Origin: Datisca glomerata
Taxonomy: Eukaryota; Streptophyta; Magnoliopsida; Cucurbitales; Datiscaceae
DNA length: 64,000 bases
Direction of reading: 5' to 3'
NCBI GenBank assembly: GCA_003255025.1
Contig: QANY01008140.1
Coordinates: 62,001-126,000 of the forward strand
The position numbers and the translations under genes are program-made. Shown here piece after piece: positions 10,895 to 22,340 of the stretch (the stretch's first letter is position 1; every line of letters begins with the position of its first letter). The notes beneath the pieces are model-generated. The model was not told the DNA's origin and ran no database searches. It was given only the letters and a program-made list of their open reading frames with translations.

Positions 10895-11636
10895 TTACAT
10901 CGCCTTTATAGAAGTGAACATCCCCAGGTGGTCACCCAGTTCTCCTCCCAAATTAGCAGCATTGAGATCTCTATAAAACCAGCTAATAATGAGAAAATTT
11001 GTAATGAAGATGTTCTAATCCATCAAATTAAAATAGGAAACTGAAACTAACATACATTCTTATTATGTTTGAATTGTCACAGACAACACCTTCAAATAGA
11101 TAAGTATCAGACAAGATGTGAATGGTTAAAAATCCTTCAAACAATGGTTCTTCAAAACCTTTCAAATCTTCCAAGTTGCTTGAACATTCTATCTGAGCAG
11201 CAAGAATGGGTGGGAAGAGGAAAGGGAAGGAGGATGAGGACTAAGGAAGAAGAAGGGTGAAGAAGAATTCGGAGACCATGCCTCTCTTTGCTTTAGGTTT
11301 TTCACATTTAGATTTAACATAACATCTAAAGTCCAATTTCTAGACTGCTTCAACTTTCAAGACTCATAACCTAAGCTTTTATTTTCAATGTCCACAACAA
11401 AAATTGAAGTAAAAGACAGAATCAGAATACAAATGACCAAACCTGAAAAAGGCTAGATTCTGAAGAGAGCACCGGAGAGCAAAGGTGGGGTTCACAGAGG
11501 TGATTTCGCGTAGCTTAGCAGCATATGAAATTAGAGAAGTTGATGATAATGATGGTGATGATGTTGAACTGTTAAGCAGAGCTCTCGTAGAAGCTGAAGA
11601 GTGTTGTAGGGTTCTCCTTGCACAGTTAGCTGCCAT
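10895..11636 (-). pseudogene. Second captured gene fragment: small protein with a mitochondrial-type N terminus
   Basis: Exon 1 (11636-11443) begins MAANCARRTLQHSSASTR and is rich in Arg, Ser, Ala and Leu with almost no acidic residues before position 40, like a mitochondrial or plastid transit peptide. It then reads SYAAKLREITSVNPTFALR. A CAG/GTTTGG donor at 11443 can join an acceptor (TTTTATAG) to exon 2 at 10970. This continues DLNAANLGGELGDHLGMF and ends at TAA (10897-10895), or at a possible GTAAGT donor overlapping that stop. The joined frame would be about 89 residues. I do not recognise the family; the clean exon-intron grammar and biased N terminus argue that it came from a host gene. 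Nothing shows that it is expressed. Confidence 0.5.
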
Positions 11637-11965
11637 TTTTCTTCTCAATCATGGAGAAGAAGAGGCTAGGGCACATATGGATGAGAGAGGGAATAAAATG
11701 GGAAAGAGAGTGGGAGTGAGAGTTTATTTTGTTTGCCAAATAGGACGGGTTTCCAGCCCCCGTCGTTTTGTCCCGCGATTCTATTAAAAAATGACGGGGT
11801 TCCTGGCCTTATCCTTTTTGTCCTGCAATTCTATTAAAAACACGACGGGGCGTCGACTCCTTGTCATTTTTGTGTTTGATATTATCTGTAACAACGGTGT
11901 CTTAGTACCCCGTCGTGCCTATTTTTTAATGCCCGTCGTCGAAAAATGATATTGTAGTAGTGCAC

Positions 11966-12751
11966 TAATTTTCCATGCGTCTTGCTTGCGTATTTATTTC
12001 TCAAATTTTAAACATGTATAAGTGCCTTCCAATTTATCTCTCAATTATATTTGATGTATATGATCAATGCTCTTTTCTACAGGTAAAAAAAATCTTTCTT
12101 TTTTACGCTGTTGTTTTTCAAGCTTTCTTCTTCTTTGATACTTCTGAAAATTATGTCACTATGTATGTAGTATTTATGATGATAGTTTCCTAATTTTGAT
12201 TGTCTTTATTTTATGTACAATTGAACCTAATTGTCAAAGTTAAGTTCCAAAAAATCTTAACGCTGCCAATCTACGGGATTGTTGGAGACTGCTTTTTCCT
12301 TACCTTTCAAGAAAATGAAACAAAAGAGATTGTCATATAATTATTTTCATTCAGTAATTTGGTGAGTTCGACTGCATATTATCGATTGTTGATAAAACAA
12401 AGTTTCTATTGATGTTTTTGAAAATTATTCGACCATTCTGTAAAAATATAATGGAATTTGATTTTTAATTTTTGTTATGAAGCTCATGCATTAGATATAT
12501 TATGTATGAAAAGGATATTGGACATCTACAACTTTTTTTAGACCCATTATTATAATTCATTTTTATTTCCCTACTTATTATATTAGATTGGATACTACGT
12601 AAATTTAAATTATTCGGTTTCATTTATTACATCTTTTTTATAGTTAATGGTATTTTTTCCATTGCTTAATTTATTAATTGTATGTATTATTTGTTCTTAA
12701 ACAATTTGGCTGCTTAGATATTTTTTTCAATTATTTTCATTTTTATGTATA
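11966..12751. other. AT-rich DNA between two elements; no gene seen
   Basis: About 790 bp of AT-rich sequence between the CACTA target duplication and the LTR retrotransposon. The frame at 11975-12193 is phenylalanine-rich low-complexity translation. The sequence resumes to the right of the retrotransposon at 23887. Confidence 0.6.
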
Positions 12752-12756
12752 CACGT

Positions 12757-13633
12757 TGTACATGAGGATTGATAATCTCAACGATGACTACCTGTAAAAC
12801 GTAACTCTTACAGCGTATCGGGAGTGTCTCCCCCAAAAAAGTACCATGGAGTGTCACCAGAGGTACCTCGGTGGCGGCACCCCTACGGTAGTACCATTGA
12901 TGTCACCCTCATGGGTGTATCATGGCGGTGCCTGGATCACCCTTCGTAATGTAACTCAGACGACAATGACATACTTCAGACAAGACGTATCACACCGATA
13001 CACTATTGTAACGAGTCATATACTTGGGTGGACGTATGGTTGCCTGGGAACGTTCGGAAGGTTGTGGACAGGTAGGATTAGGGGCGATGCTATGTTGTAC
13101 TGGACATGAGACAGACCTCCTCAGTACGACCACTTTAGACATTGAGAGTGTGCTATCCTCCCACCTTGGGGAGGGGTTTAGTTTTAGAGAACCCTTGGAG
13201 AGGAGGCGTTGGGTGAACACCATCATCGCGCCTCACTCGCTAGGCGTGTTCTCCCTAGATCATGGTCATTACACAAAGACCCACGTGGAGCCACCCGATT
13301 GGCTCATGTGTAATCCTCCTCTTACTCACATATACATGATCAGTCATCTTAGTTGCAATGGTCTCTCTCCTCCTTTTGTTCACCTATAAAATGAGGACTC
13401 TTCCTTCATTTGAGTAGGACTGAGAGTTTAGAGAGAGAAGCTCTCATTTCTAGAGTGAGAAACTCCCACTTCTAGAGAGAGATAGAGCAAGCATTTGTCA
13501 CCATCATTGAGTATCTAGAGTGCTCCCCCTTCACCTCCTGGCGTCCTCCCCGACGTTCTCAGGCGTTGTTTCGGTCACGAGCTAGGACTAGACCATTCAT
13601 GCACATTTCCTACGTGACACCTTTGTATCTACA
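12757..13633 (+). repeat. 5' LTR
   Basis: An 877-bp LTR sharing long blocks with 22824-23881: 'gagtgtctcc', 'ccatggagtgtcacc', 'tgatgtcaccctcatgggtg', 'tagatcatggtcattaca' and 'cctacgtgacac'. TATAAAA at 13385-13391 is a plausible core promoter. It lacks several blocks present in the 3' copy. Confidence 0.88.
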
Positions 13634-13653
13634 TTTGGCGACTCCACTGAGGA
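13634..13653 (+). other. Candidate primer binding site
   Basis: The sequence TTGGCGACTCCACTGAGG directly follows the 5' LTR. This is the position of the tRNA primer site in LTR elements, and GGCGACTCC is common there in plant gypsy elements. I do not assign the tRNA species. Confidence 0.55.
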
Positions 13654-13682
13654 GTGGTTTGTCACACTAGCGAAGCACCATC

Positions 13683-15010
13683 ATGGTTGGACGTGCAAAG
13701 GGAAAAGTAGCTCTATCGCACACAGAGGAAGATGGACCAGTACTCAACGATGAACGCGGACAAGAGGAGGAGAACACCTCTCGTGAGTTACCACCAAGCG
13801 CACATACACAAGCACAAGAGCAAGCCGAAGCAATTTGGAAACTCCAAGCTTCTAACACAAAGATGAGGAGAGTCATTGATACGTTGAATGCATACATCAG
13901 TTCCATCGCATCACAGCAGCCACCGACCACATCCATCATGGGTGGTGCGCAACTTACCTCCACCATGGGCGCGCAACCAACCTCCAGCATAGGCGCGCCA
14001 TTGACCTCTCCCATGGGCGACCAACCATCCTCCAATGTAGGTGTTCAACCACAAGCATTTGACCAAAACCATGTTCAACCGAACACTCAAGCGACACTCA
14101 AGCTCTTGTGCAAGTTAATGTTACATCAACACCTCTTGACAACTTCGCCACCCCGACTACTATAATAGTTCAGACCAACCTCACCCCAAGAGCAAACATC
14201 CTCGTTGGAAGTAGTCATTTCATTAACCATGAAGCCCTCCAAAAGGTACTCTAAGAGGAGAGGATGAGAGCATTGTTGAATGAGTCCGTTATCGACTTTA
14301 GGCCACCATATTCGGCTGACATAGCCTTGAGACCATACACAACAGATTATGTCCCTCCAAAGTTTCAGAAGTATAATGTTCAAAATGGGTGTGCCAAAGA
14401 ACATGTGATACGTTTCATTGATGATATGGGACCCTATGGTTATGATGAGTTCATACGTTTGAGGGAATTCTCCAAGTCCTTAACAGAGTGCGCTTACACT
14501 TGGTATGCGAGCTTGGCACCCGAATCGATCTTGACATGGACACAAATGGTATCAACCTTCTTGGCAAAATTCTTTGTCATAGAGGAGAAGACTAGCATAG
14601 TAGATCTAGAAAGGCAAAGGATCACTGATGACCTTGTGTCATACGTTCAACAGTTCAAGGAGAAGGCCATGGATTGCCAAGAGGATTGCAAGGAGGAAGC
14701 CCTTGTGAAAATGTGCATCAGAGGGATGTTGGGTGACTACAAAGCCTACCTTGAGAACTTGGGGATTGTCACCTTCGCCCACTTGATAGAAGCATCTAAG
14801 AGGATAAGCGCTTCAGTACGTAGGCCACGAAAATCAGAGAGGAATTATCGTCTTGACCACCCTTGGAAACCCACAATGTCACTCTACCATTCTCAAGTAG
14901 CGGTTGCACAACCACGAGGGTACGGTCATAAGAGAGGCAGAGATGAGAGGAATGACCCACCGCCTTTTCCTTGCACCATGACTGGTGAGCAGATCTATAA
15001 CTATATCAAG
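13683..15010 (+). pseudogene. gag polyprotein, frameshifted
   Basis: The frame opening at 13683 (MVGRAKGKVALSHTEEDG) runs to a stop at 14165. It gives a low-complexity N-terminal region with repeated QPTSS/PLTSPMG blocks. The gag core continues in another frame from about 14264: FIDDMGPYGYDEFIRLREF, then CAYTWYASLAPESILTW and TFLAKFF, with FKEKAMDC and RGMLGDYKAYLEN further on. These match the Retrotrans_gag pattern of Ty3/gypsy elements (structural protein forming the particle). One frameshift between 14165 and 14264 separates the parts. No zinc knuckle is seen; the frame passes straight into integrase sequence. Confidence 0.8.
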
Positions 15011-15705
15011 GAGAACATCATATGTCGATTTGGGCTACTAAGATGGATCATCTCGAACAATGGGACAGTGTTCATAAGCAAGGTGGTGGTTGAACTATTC
15101 GAAGCATACGACATCCGCCATGATAAGTCCATACCATATTATCCCAAGGGGAATGGTCAAGTTGATGAAACTAACAAGACGTTATTGTGGATATTTAGTT
15201 GTATGGTCCACGAAGCCTAGGACACATGGCATGAATTACTTCCTTTAGCACTATGGGCATGCCGAACAGCGAAGTGGTCTCCAACGCAAGCAACCGCATT
15301 TGCTTTGGTCTATGGTTGTGAGGCAGTCATACTTACAGAAGTAATGGTGTCATCACCTAAGCTAGAATCTTCAATAGGGGTCGAGTGCCCCACCCATTAT
15401 GGTGATCTAGAAGTTATAGATGAAAGGAGAGATAAGGCTAAGGAAAGCATCTAAGCTTACCAAGAGAGAATGATCAAAACCTACGAGGCCATGGTACGTC
15501 CACGGGAGTTCCACAAAGGCGAACTGGTTTTGAATGCGGCATATTATGTCATGTGGGGCATGCACGCTCAAAAGTTCACACCGAAATGGGAAGGCCCCTA
15601 CGAGATAACATTCTCAGTCGAAAGTGGATAATGTCTTTTAATCGATCCCCAAACAAGACGCCCATTACCATCACCTATTAACTTCAAGTTTATCAAGAAA
15701 TAGTA
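15011..15705 (+). pseudogene. Integrase C-terminal half fused to gag by deletion
   Basis: From about 15011 the same open frame as gag reads CRFGLLRWIISNNGTVF and then IPYYPKGNGQVDETNKTLL, which is the distal part of a gypsy integrase core. It continues past a stop at 15220 with WHELLPLALWACRTAKWSP and the C-terminal EFHKGELVLNAAY block to about 15705. Of the DDE triad, the central Asp position reads N (ISNNG) and the Glu position reads D or is displaced (GQVDE). Protease, reverse transcriptase, RNase H and the N-terminal half of integrase are absent, so gag and integrase were joined by one internal deletion that kept the frame. Confidence 0.8.
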
Positions 15706-15884
15706 TGCGTAGGCATTTTGTTCGTTTCTCCTTTTCTACATGAAAATATTTTGTCATTGCTTGAAACAATAGTCACCAAGGCAACTAGGCGTGATATAAG
15801 CCAGTTGACCCGCTCTTTTGCACTCAAACTTAGAATGTACAGAAGAACTTCAGATAATTTTGACTCTAAAAGTCTGCTATGAAA

Positions 15885-16640
15885 AATTGCTACTTAATGG
15901 GGGCTCCAACACTCTTCTTGAAAAGACCCATGATAAACATCATGTTTGGTGAGTTGCGCAGGCTTTCACTCCTCTTCTTGAAAACTCCCATGATAAATGT
16001 CATGATTGGTAAGTTGCGTAGGCTTTCACGCCTCTTCTTAAAAACACCCATGATAAACATCATGCTTGATGAGTTGTATAGGCTTTCACGCATCTATTTA
16101 AGAACACCCATGATAAACTTCATGTTTGGTGTGTTGCACAGGCTTTCACGCCTCTACTTGAGAACACTCATGATAAACGTCATGCTTGATGAGTCGCATA
16201 GGCTTTCACGTCTCTACCTAAGAACACCCATGATAAACATCATGCTTGGTAAGTTGTGTGGGCTTCCACGCCTCTACTTGGAGAAACTCATGATAAACTT
16301 CATGCTTGATGAGTTGCATAGGCTTTCACACCTCTATTTAAAAACACCCATGATAAACTTCATGTTTGGTGAGTTACATAGGCTGTCACACCTCTACTTG
16401 AGAATACCCATGATAAACATCATGATTGGTGAGTCTCATAATCTTTCACGCATCTACTTAGGAACACCCATGGTAAACGTCATGCTTGGAGAGTTACGTA
16501 GGATTTTACGCCCCTATTTGAACACCTATGATAAATGTCATGCTTGGTGAGATGCGTAGACTTTCACGTCCTTCTTAATTTAAACACCTATGATAGGCGT
16601 CATGCTTGGTGAGTCACATAGGCTTTCACATTCCTGCTTA
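15885..16640 (+). repeat. 60-bp tandem repeat array, ~12 copies
   Basis: The block 'ggctttcacgcctctac' recurs every 60 bp from 15961 to 16501, with 'cccatgataaac' and 'catgcttg' at fixed places in each unit. Since 60 is divisible by 3, a 223-codon frame (15879-16550) survives and encodes a 20-residue repeat (like RLSRLYLRTPMINIM). I read this as a minisatellite of the 3' region of the retrotransposon rather than a selected protein. Confidence 0.9.
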
Positions 16641-16951
16641 AAGCACACATAAGATAGACATCGTGAATACCTGTAATACACCGCTCAAATTTATGTATTT
16701 GATGTATCACCCGGACTTGCGTATCAGACTCTAACAACCTCACACGATCTCACCAAGGGCACTCGTAATGTGTTACCGCATAAAGATCACAAGGCAGCAA
16801 GCAAATAAATTATGCATACAAAAGGAGGCAAATAGCGAGCCAACGTTCCACATGAAGAAGATGACATCTCATTCACGAATAAAAGTTCACAATAGTGTGA
16901 GTTATTATTACATCAAAATTCATAAGGGGTATAGGAAGAAATACAACCAAT
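16641..16951. other. Spacer between the 60-bp array and the antisense frame
   Basis: About 310 bp inside the retrotransposon. No domain or repeat is recognised here. Confidence 0.5.
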
Positions 16952-19900
16952 CTAACTGTGGTTCCCAAAAACATCACCCGTCACAAGCTCTTCAGAGTCA
17001 AGCCTAACGGCAGTGCTCCTCGCTTGGAGCTGACGATGCTCGTTGATCTCCGCATCTAAATCTGTTATCTTCACTTGCGATGCAAGAATTTGCTCTTGTT
17101 GACAGCAACGCCACTCTTCTAAATGCTCTATGTACACCTCCCTCGCCAATCGCTGGTGCAACCACCGGAAGTTATAAATGGCAGGTCTCAACTAGTCCAA
17201 CTTCATATGCAACAACTTTATCTCCCTCCACATGTTCAACACATAAGATACCACCTCCAGGTGGGCATCCTTGTACTGAAGATGGACCAAAATGAATAAC
17301 GTCTCGCCAACCATAGTGATGCAAGACTGACGAATATGCCTGGGAAACCTTAACAACTGAATACCGCAATCAGAATGAGTTTCAATGGCCTTATGAAGAT
17401 ACGAGATCAACATTTTTTCCACTAAGACCTGGTCATACTCAACCATCCATCCAGAAAGATCCATCTTGAATTCGTGTACACCATAGGATTTGTAACTCAT
17501 GCTATCTCTCCCAGAACTGTCGCCATCCGACCTCCCTATTCTGGTTTGAAAGAGGGGTCACAGCACGATCATCCTCATCCAATAGAGGATCTTCATCAAT
17601 AGACGCCCGATGGGATGGAGAGGTCGCTGCCCTCGTCTCGAGCTCCCCTCTCACGACTGCATCACCACGGGAGCTTGTATCGGTTGTTACCATAGTAGTA
17701 GTAGCTGTGTTGGAAGCTGCGGGAGTCATATCTAAGGAGTGTGCTACCGCACCGTCACCTCCATCCTCTAACCTGTGAGGAACATCCCTGTCACTACAGC
17801 CCGTCCTCATTCACATCAATAGACCCCTACACGGTGAAATGTAACATGTTGTGAATATGAAGAATTTGTCTACAAAGACCAAGCAAGCGCATATTGGCAT
17901 GGGATTTACAAATAAGCTAGACAACGTTATCAAAGCATGTAATAAAAATGTTACATCTACCTTCACGTTGGAATCTTCCATGATAGGAGACTCATCTACC
18001 CTTTCCAATTGCATAATATCAAGAATGGAAGTCGTAGAATCAGCCATGCCATTTTCTTCCACAACAATGGTAGGAAGTGCCCTTCGCTCGCTAGATGGAG
18101 ATGAAGCTCGGTCACTTAGTTCATCCCTTAAAGGGGATAATTGCGTTGGCATCGGTGCTATAAAATCCTGCATACGAAAACATCAGTTTCGACTTAGACC
18201 AAGTGGAAATGCACAAACATGGCTCAAACGAACCAAGACAAAGTTCACACATCTCGAGATATGCCTCAACGCTCTCTAAAATAGCTGGCATGTGCTCGTC
18301 TGTTCTTTCTAGCACAGGATGATCCTCCTCAATTAGGCCACGACCACGCTCCTATCAAAAGAAAGAAGACAAATAACAATCTTATGAGAGCTAATTAGCA
18401 AAAAAAAGGAAGAATGAGAGGAAGATATGTATATACCAACGCCCTCACCTTCTTGACTTGGACTAGCCTAGTTAAGGATGTGCCCTCCAACGCGGGTGTT
18501 GCCCTTTTCCTTTGCCGCACTAATTGTGGGAACTCATCCTCGCCACTAACCTGTCCTGAACTCCCCAGAGGACCCGAAACAAATGCAAGTATCAATCAAC
18601 TAGTTCATTGTAATGAGTGCACAGTGAATGGTTAAAAGGAAAGTATAAGTCTTCATACAAACAAAGAGGGAAATACCATCGAAGATGATGACAGAGTACC
18701 GAGAAGAGGGTCTCTTCTAGAAGCATTGGCGAGCCCGCGCGTGGCGATCTCTTCGGATGCAGGCTTAGACTTTAGAGAAGCACTAGTGGTAGGATTGGTC
18801 TTAAGGTGAATGGTTCTGACCATATGACTCTCTTCAGTAGGGGCAACCTTGGTTGTAATAGGGACCCTAGAAGTGCATCTTTCATGGACCGCACTCGAAA
18901 CTCCCACTGGCTGAATGTCTGAAGTGACCTCTTGACCCATCTCAGAATGTATCACCTCAGGTTTAGGTTTGGGAATGAGGCCTAACGTGATGTCACCCCT
19001 ATAAACCATTGGAACATCTAACATCTTCGGAGGAGATGATAAGCTTCTGGTCCATCTCAACTTCTGATTTAGCCAAAATACTTTGAGCTTCATTGTTTGA
19101 CGAGGCATGCGAGCGGCACGGGGTACGAGTAGCTTGCAAGGAGCAGCGTCCTTATAATCCCTATAACCCTTCCATAGCATCAATGCTTCTTTGCCCCGCA
19201 CCTGCTCCAAATTAAGACTATTGGTACCCTGGTCATAGCTGAACTGACGTGCAATCTGATTACATTGATAGTGTGCTCGAGCCCTTGTTCTTGGGCAATC
19301 TTTACTATTTGCTTGATCATTTCCACAGTGATCTAAAGAGGTCCATGGGCAGGTATGAGGTTACAACCTTCGTGGACTGCACATTTTTGCAAATGTTTGT
19401 ATGGGAGTGCGCGCTTACTCACCATCTCAGTCGGTGTACCTACAACAACATTTGAGAATACCAATGTTATTTCACCCAGGCATAGAACAACAACGAATGC
19501 AAAAGAATATAGTTGCAAAAAATCTTCACCAGACCCTCACTAGGAAAATGTATCTCGATAGCTACATGGATAGGAATGCGACTAGCTCCACCTTCCTATT
19601 TTTATATATGACGCCATCGATGGGCAAACATCTGGCAGATTTCTTCAGATTTGAATCATAATCCTTGAAGAAATGACCCATCGAACCGGAAAAATTGGCC
19701 CCTTTCCCCCGTCTACCGTGAGAAGAAGGCGTGTAAGATTTCTTCAAACCATTCTAAAAAAGATCAATCACCCGGTGCATTTAGGGCCCCATAAAGTTGA
19801 AGAGGGCGTGATAATCACCAAATATAGGAAGATGCAGTAGTATGTGCACATCCTCTAGTGTAGGGGTAAACTCCCCCCAACTACTCATGCAAGTGTATGA

Positions 19901-20335
19901 GTAGTTGCACCAACGGTGAATAAGTGTATGAATTAGAGTGGTGTCATGCTGGATCAACAATTTGGATGCCACCTCCAATGCTTCCAAAACTTCGGCTATC
20001 TTTAACAAGGTGACATACTCAGAGTCAGAAATTATGTGTGCACACCAATCCTCCCAGCCGATCCCCGGCTTGCAATGACTCCCTAAGTCACTAGGGGGAG
20101 TCAAAAAATCACCACGATCGTTCGTAAGGAACGACACTTACTCAAACCTAAGGAACTCCACCTGCTCGCTCCCCCCTCCATCAAGACTCTAGAATTAACC
20201 TCCCCCCTCAATCGACTTCGACATGCCATTAATCACGCGGTCAGCAATAGACTTCATCGTGGACCATGGTTTGGGAGGAACTGGAGGAGCTGGCTCACCT
20301 TTTCCAGTAGTAAGCTCAACCTTTGAAGAATCCAT
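16952..20335 (-). pseudogene. Antisense ORF with plant mobile domain (PMD), decayed
   Basis: On the strand opposite to gag, a broken reading region starts at ATG 20335 (MDSSKVELTTGKGEPAPP). It carries the hallmark of the plant mobile domain: GIGWEDWCAHII, then HRWCNYSYTCMSSWGEFTP followed by TLEDVHILLHLPIFGD (19781-20137), and RKVELVAFLSM (19562-19747). The PMD is shared by host proteins of the MAIN/MAIL family and by transposon proteins; its biochemistry is unclear. Downstream pieces (18653-19210, 17811-18173, 17502-17810, 17192-17500, 16952-17191) are charged and low-complexity. The last (DLDAEINEHRQLQARST) could form a coiled coil. Several stops and frameshifts interrupt it. Antisense extra ORFs with PMDs are known from Tat-lineage retrotransposons. 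Confidence 0.7.
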
Positions 20336-20929
20336 GGATATGAATAAAAACCTGTAAAAAAAAAAAGAACATGTGTTACAAGCAAGAAACATGGTTACAC
20401 GCAAAATCACTAAGTCTTTTCAAAAATTTCCTAAGGGGGGAAGCATACTACAAACATCATATGACGGAGGCACGTTCAATGAAGGCATGTCCCACGGAGG
20501 TAAATTTTTTTTAAACTTTTCCTATAGGGGGAAGCATATTACAAACATCTTATAGGGGAGGCATGTTCATCATGAGACATCCTATTTGTAAAAAAAAATT
20601 CTAAGCACAACAATGAGTATTTCACTTACTTGAAGCGAGAAATCCAAAGTAGAGGGAACTCGACTCCTACTGGTGCATGCGACAACTCCTTGATGGTTTA
20701 CGAAAGCAAGACTTGCAAGTAAAGCAAATACTTGATTAGGCCAAGGCGTATGTTGAGCATAAAAAATGGCGAAGGCATTTTATCATCTATTATACGGTGG
20801 CGCGACACCCGTGACCCCTACTTGCCCAACGCGCTCACTCTCGCGCATCGTGTTCAACACCACACGAATCCACCACTTGGCCAACACCCATGCCGCCACT
20901 ATGGATGCCCACCCATGCCGCCATCAAGC
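20336..20929. other. Upstream region of the antisense frame
   Basis: Nearly 600 bp without a gene. The block at 20420-20580 contains two or three related units ('gggggaagcatac/tta', 'caaacatc', 'ggaggcacgttca'). This may be the antisense promoter region, but I identify no element. Confidence 0.4.
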
Positions 20930-21120
20930 ATCCCACCTACACCAAGGTGACGCCATCAAGCATCCCAACACCAAGGTGCCGCCATCAAGCACAACATAAG
21001 GTGTCGCCATCAAGCCCAACACAAGGTGCCGCCATCAAACCCAACACAAGGTGCTGCCATCAAGCCCAACACAAGGTGTCGTCATCAAGCCCAACACAAA
21101 GTGCCACCATTGTACCTTGA
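20930..21120. repeat. 25-bp tandem repeat in the retrotransposon
   Basis: Units of the type 'caacacaaggtgccgccatc' recur about every 25 bp, six to seven times. Short plus-strand frames across it are simple repeat translations. Confidence 0.8.
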
Positions 21121-22170
21121 CCCATAATACATACATGCCCCACAACCAAGAATCACACCTACACTAAGTGCCGTCGTCATGCCCAAGTGCACCACACACC
21201 TCCAATACCACACACCTCCAATGCCACCATCAAGGAGCTCCAATGCCGCCATCAAGGAGCTCTAACGCCATCATCCAATGTCAAACGCACAAGTCCATGC
21301 TACGCGCTACTTCCCTGGAACCGCCATCATGTCACGCGCTACACTCCCAATGTCACGTGCACCAATAACCCCGTGCACACCAAGCTCTTTACGCACACCA
21401 TGCAAACCATATGTGCCGCCACTGCACATCGTGCACGCCATAAGCCAGCCCTCATCGACCTGTAACATACCCTACTCTCGAGATCGTAATGGCGACACTC
21501 AACCTGCCACTGGACACAACCAGCATGCTTGGCCGCCACTGAGCCTTAGTGGCAGCCGAGGCTCTATCCCCATGAGCTACGCAACAGTCTGACTCCAGCC
21601 TGCCCCTCCCTCCATGCTTCCTCTCCCTCACGCGCCTGGTAGAATGGCCACCGAGCTCACTGCTTGGTGGCGGCATGGTAAGCTTCCATGACCAACGCTA
21701 ACACTCCCATGGCAACAACATTTCACAAAATTCCCAACAAATTTTCTAGCAAGCATTAATCAATTTACAGCAACAAATTCACTCAAAAAAATGTAAGAAA
21801 TGTGTGAAAAATCAATGGGTTTACCTCAAACCCTATCCAAAGAGAAAAAAGGGAAAAGCACATTGCTTGGAGCTTTGAATTTTTTGCCAAAATGCCCAAA
21901 AATCAAACCCTTGTTCTTCAATCTCCATGCTTGCCCAAAAAAAATTTCCAAAATTTTAGAGGGAGAAGGAATTGATAATTTTGCTTTAATGTCTCTTAAA
22001 TGAAGGGGAAGAAGGATATGTGGAATTTGTAATCCCTTTTATAGAGGGAAAAGGGAGTGGGGACTCCCATATAATTTCAAAAGTCAAAATTATTCAGAAT
22101 TTCACCCCACCATGTTTTTTCTTTTACAAAATTGATGGCCGAGCATGATGACCGAGCATACTGGCCAATC
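21121..22170. other. GC-rich, proline/histidine-coding low-complexity 3' region of the retrotransposon
   Basis: A GC-rich stretch with scattered 'gccgccac' and 'aatgccaccatcaa' units. An AT-rich segment follows at about 21720-22130. No coding domain was recognised. Palindromic CCGCCACTGAG/CTTAGTGGC pairs already occur at about 21534-21555. Confidence 0.5.
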
Positions 22171-22340
22171 ATGTCAGGCCGCTCAGTGGCGGCATGCTGG
22201 CCAAGCACGCCGGGCTGCCACTGAGGCTCAGTGGCGGTAAGCTGGCTAAGCACGTCTGGCCTCCACTGAGACTCAGTGGCGGCATGATGGCCAAGCATGC
22301 CTGGCCGCCATTGAGGCTCAGTAGCGGCCAAATCCCATTC
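22171..22340. repeat. Palindromic CCACTGAGGCTCAGTGG tandem units
   Basis: Four units of about 45 bp, each built around 'gccactgaggctcagtggc', which is self-complementary, with 'aagcacgcc' spacers. They would form GC-rich hairpins close to the 3' LTR. Confidence 0.75.

Larger units (their letters stand above)
9672..11962. mobile_element. CACTA transposon carrying captured gene fragments
   Basis: The left terminus is CACTACTACAAAATTAT from 9672. The reverse complement of the right terminus is CACTACTACAATATCAT ending at 11962. A CAC duplication flanks it (9669-9671 and 11963-11965), the 3-bp size expected for CACTA/En-Spm. Subterminal regions carry repeated GACGGGG and CCGTCGTCG motifs in both orientations, as in transposase-binding subtermini. 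The 2291-bp body has no transposase; it holds minus-strand exons of an ENTH-domain gene and of a second small gene. It therefore looks like a non-autonomous gene-capturing (Pack-type) CACTA element. A (GAA)n microsatellite lies at about 9908-9930. Confidence 0.9.

Noticed and set aside
11485..11787. Plus-strand 100-codon frame inside the first CACTA element
   Set aside because: It is the antisense shadow of the captured small gene on the minus strand, which has the better exon-intron structure.
13667..14035. Minus-strand frame opposite gag
   Set aside because: It mirrors the repetitive gag N terminus (methionine/glycine-rich antisense translation).
20732..21592. Several overlapping proline/histidine-rich frames
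   Set aside because: They come from GC-rich tandem repeats in all three frames, so no single protein is supported.
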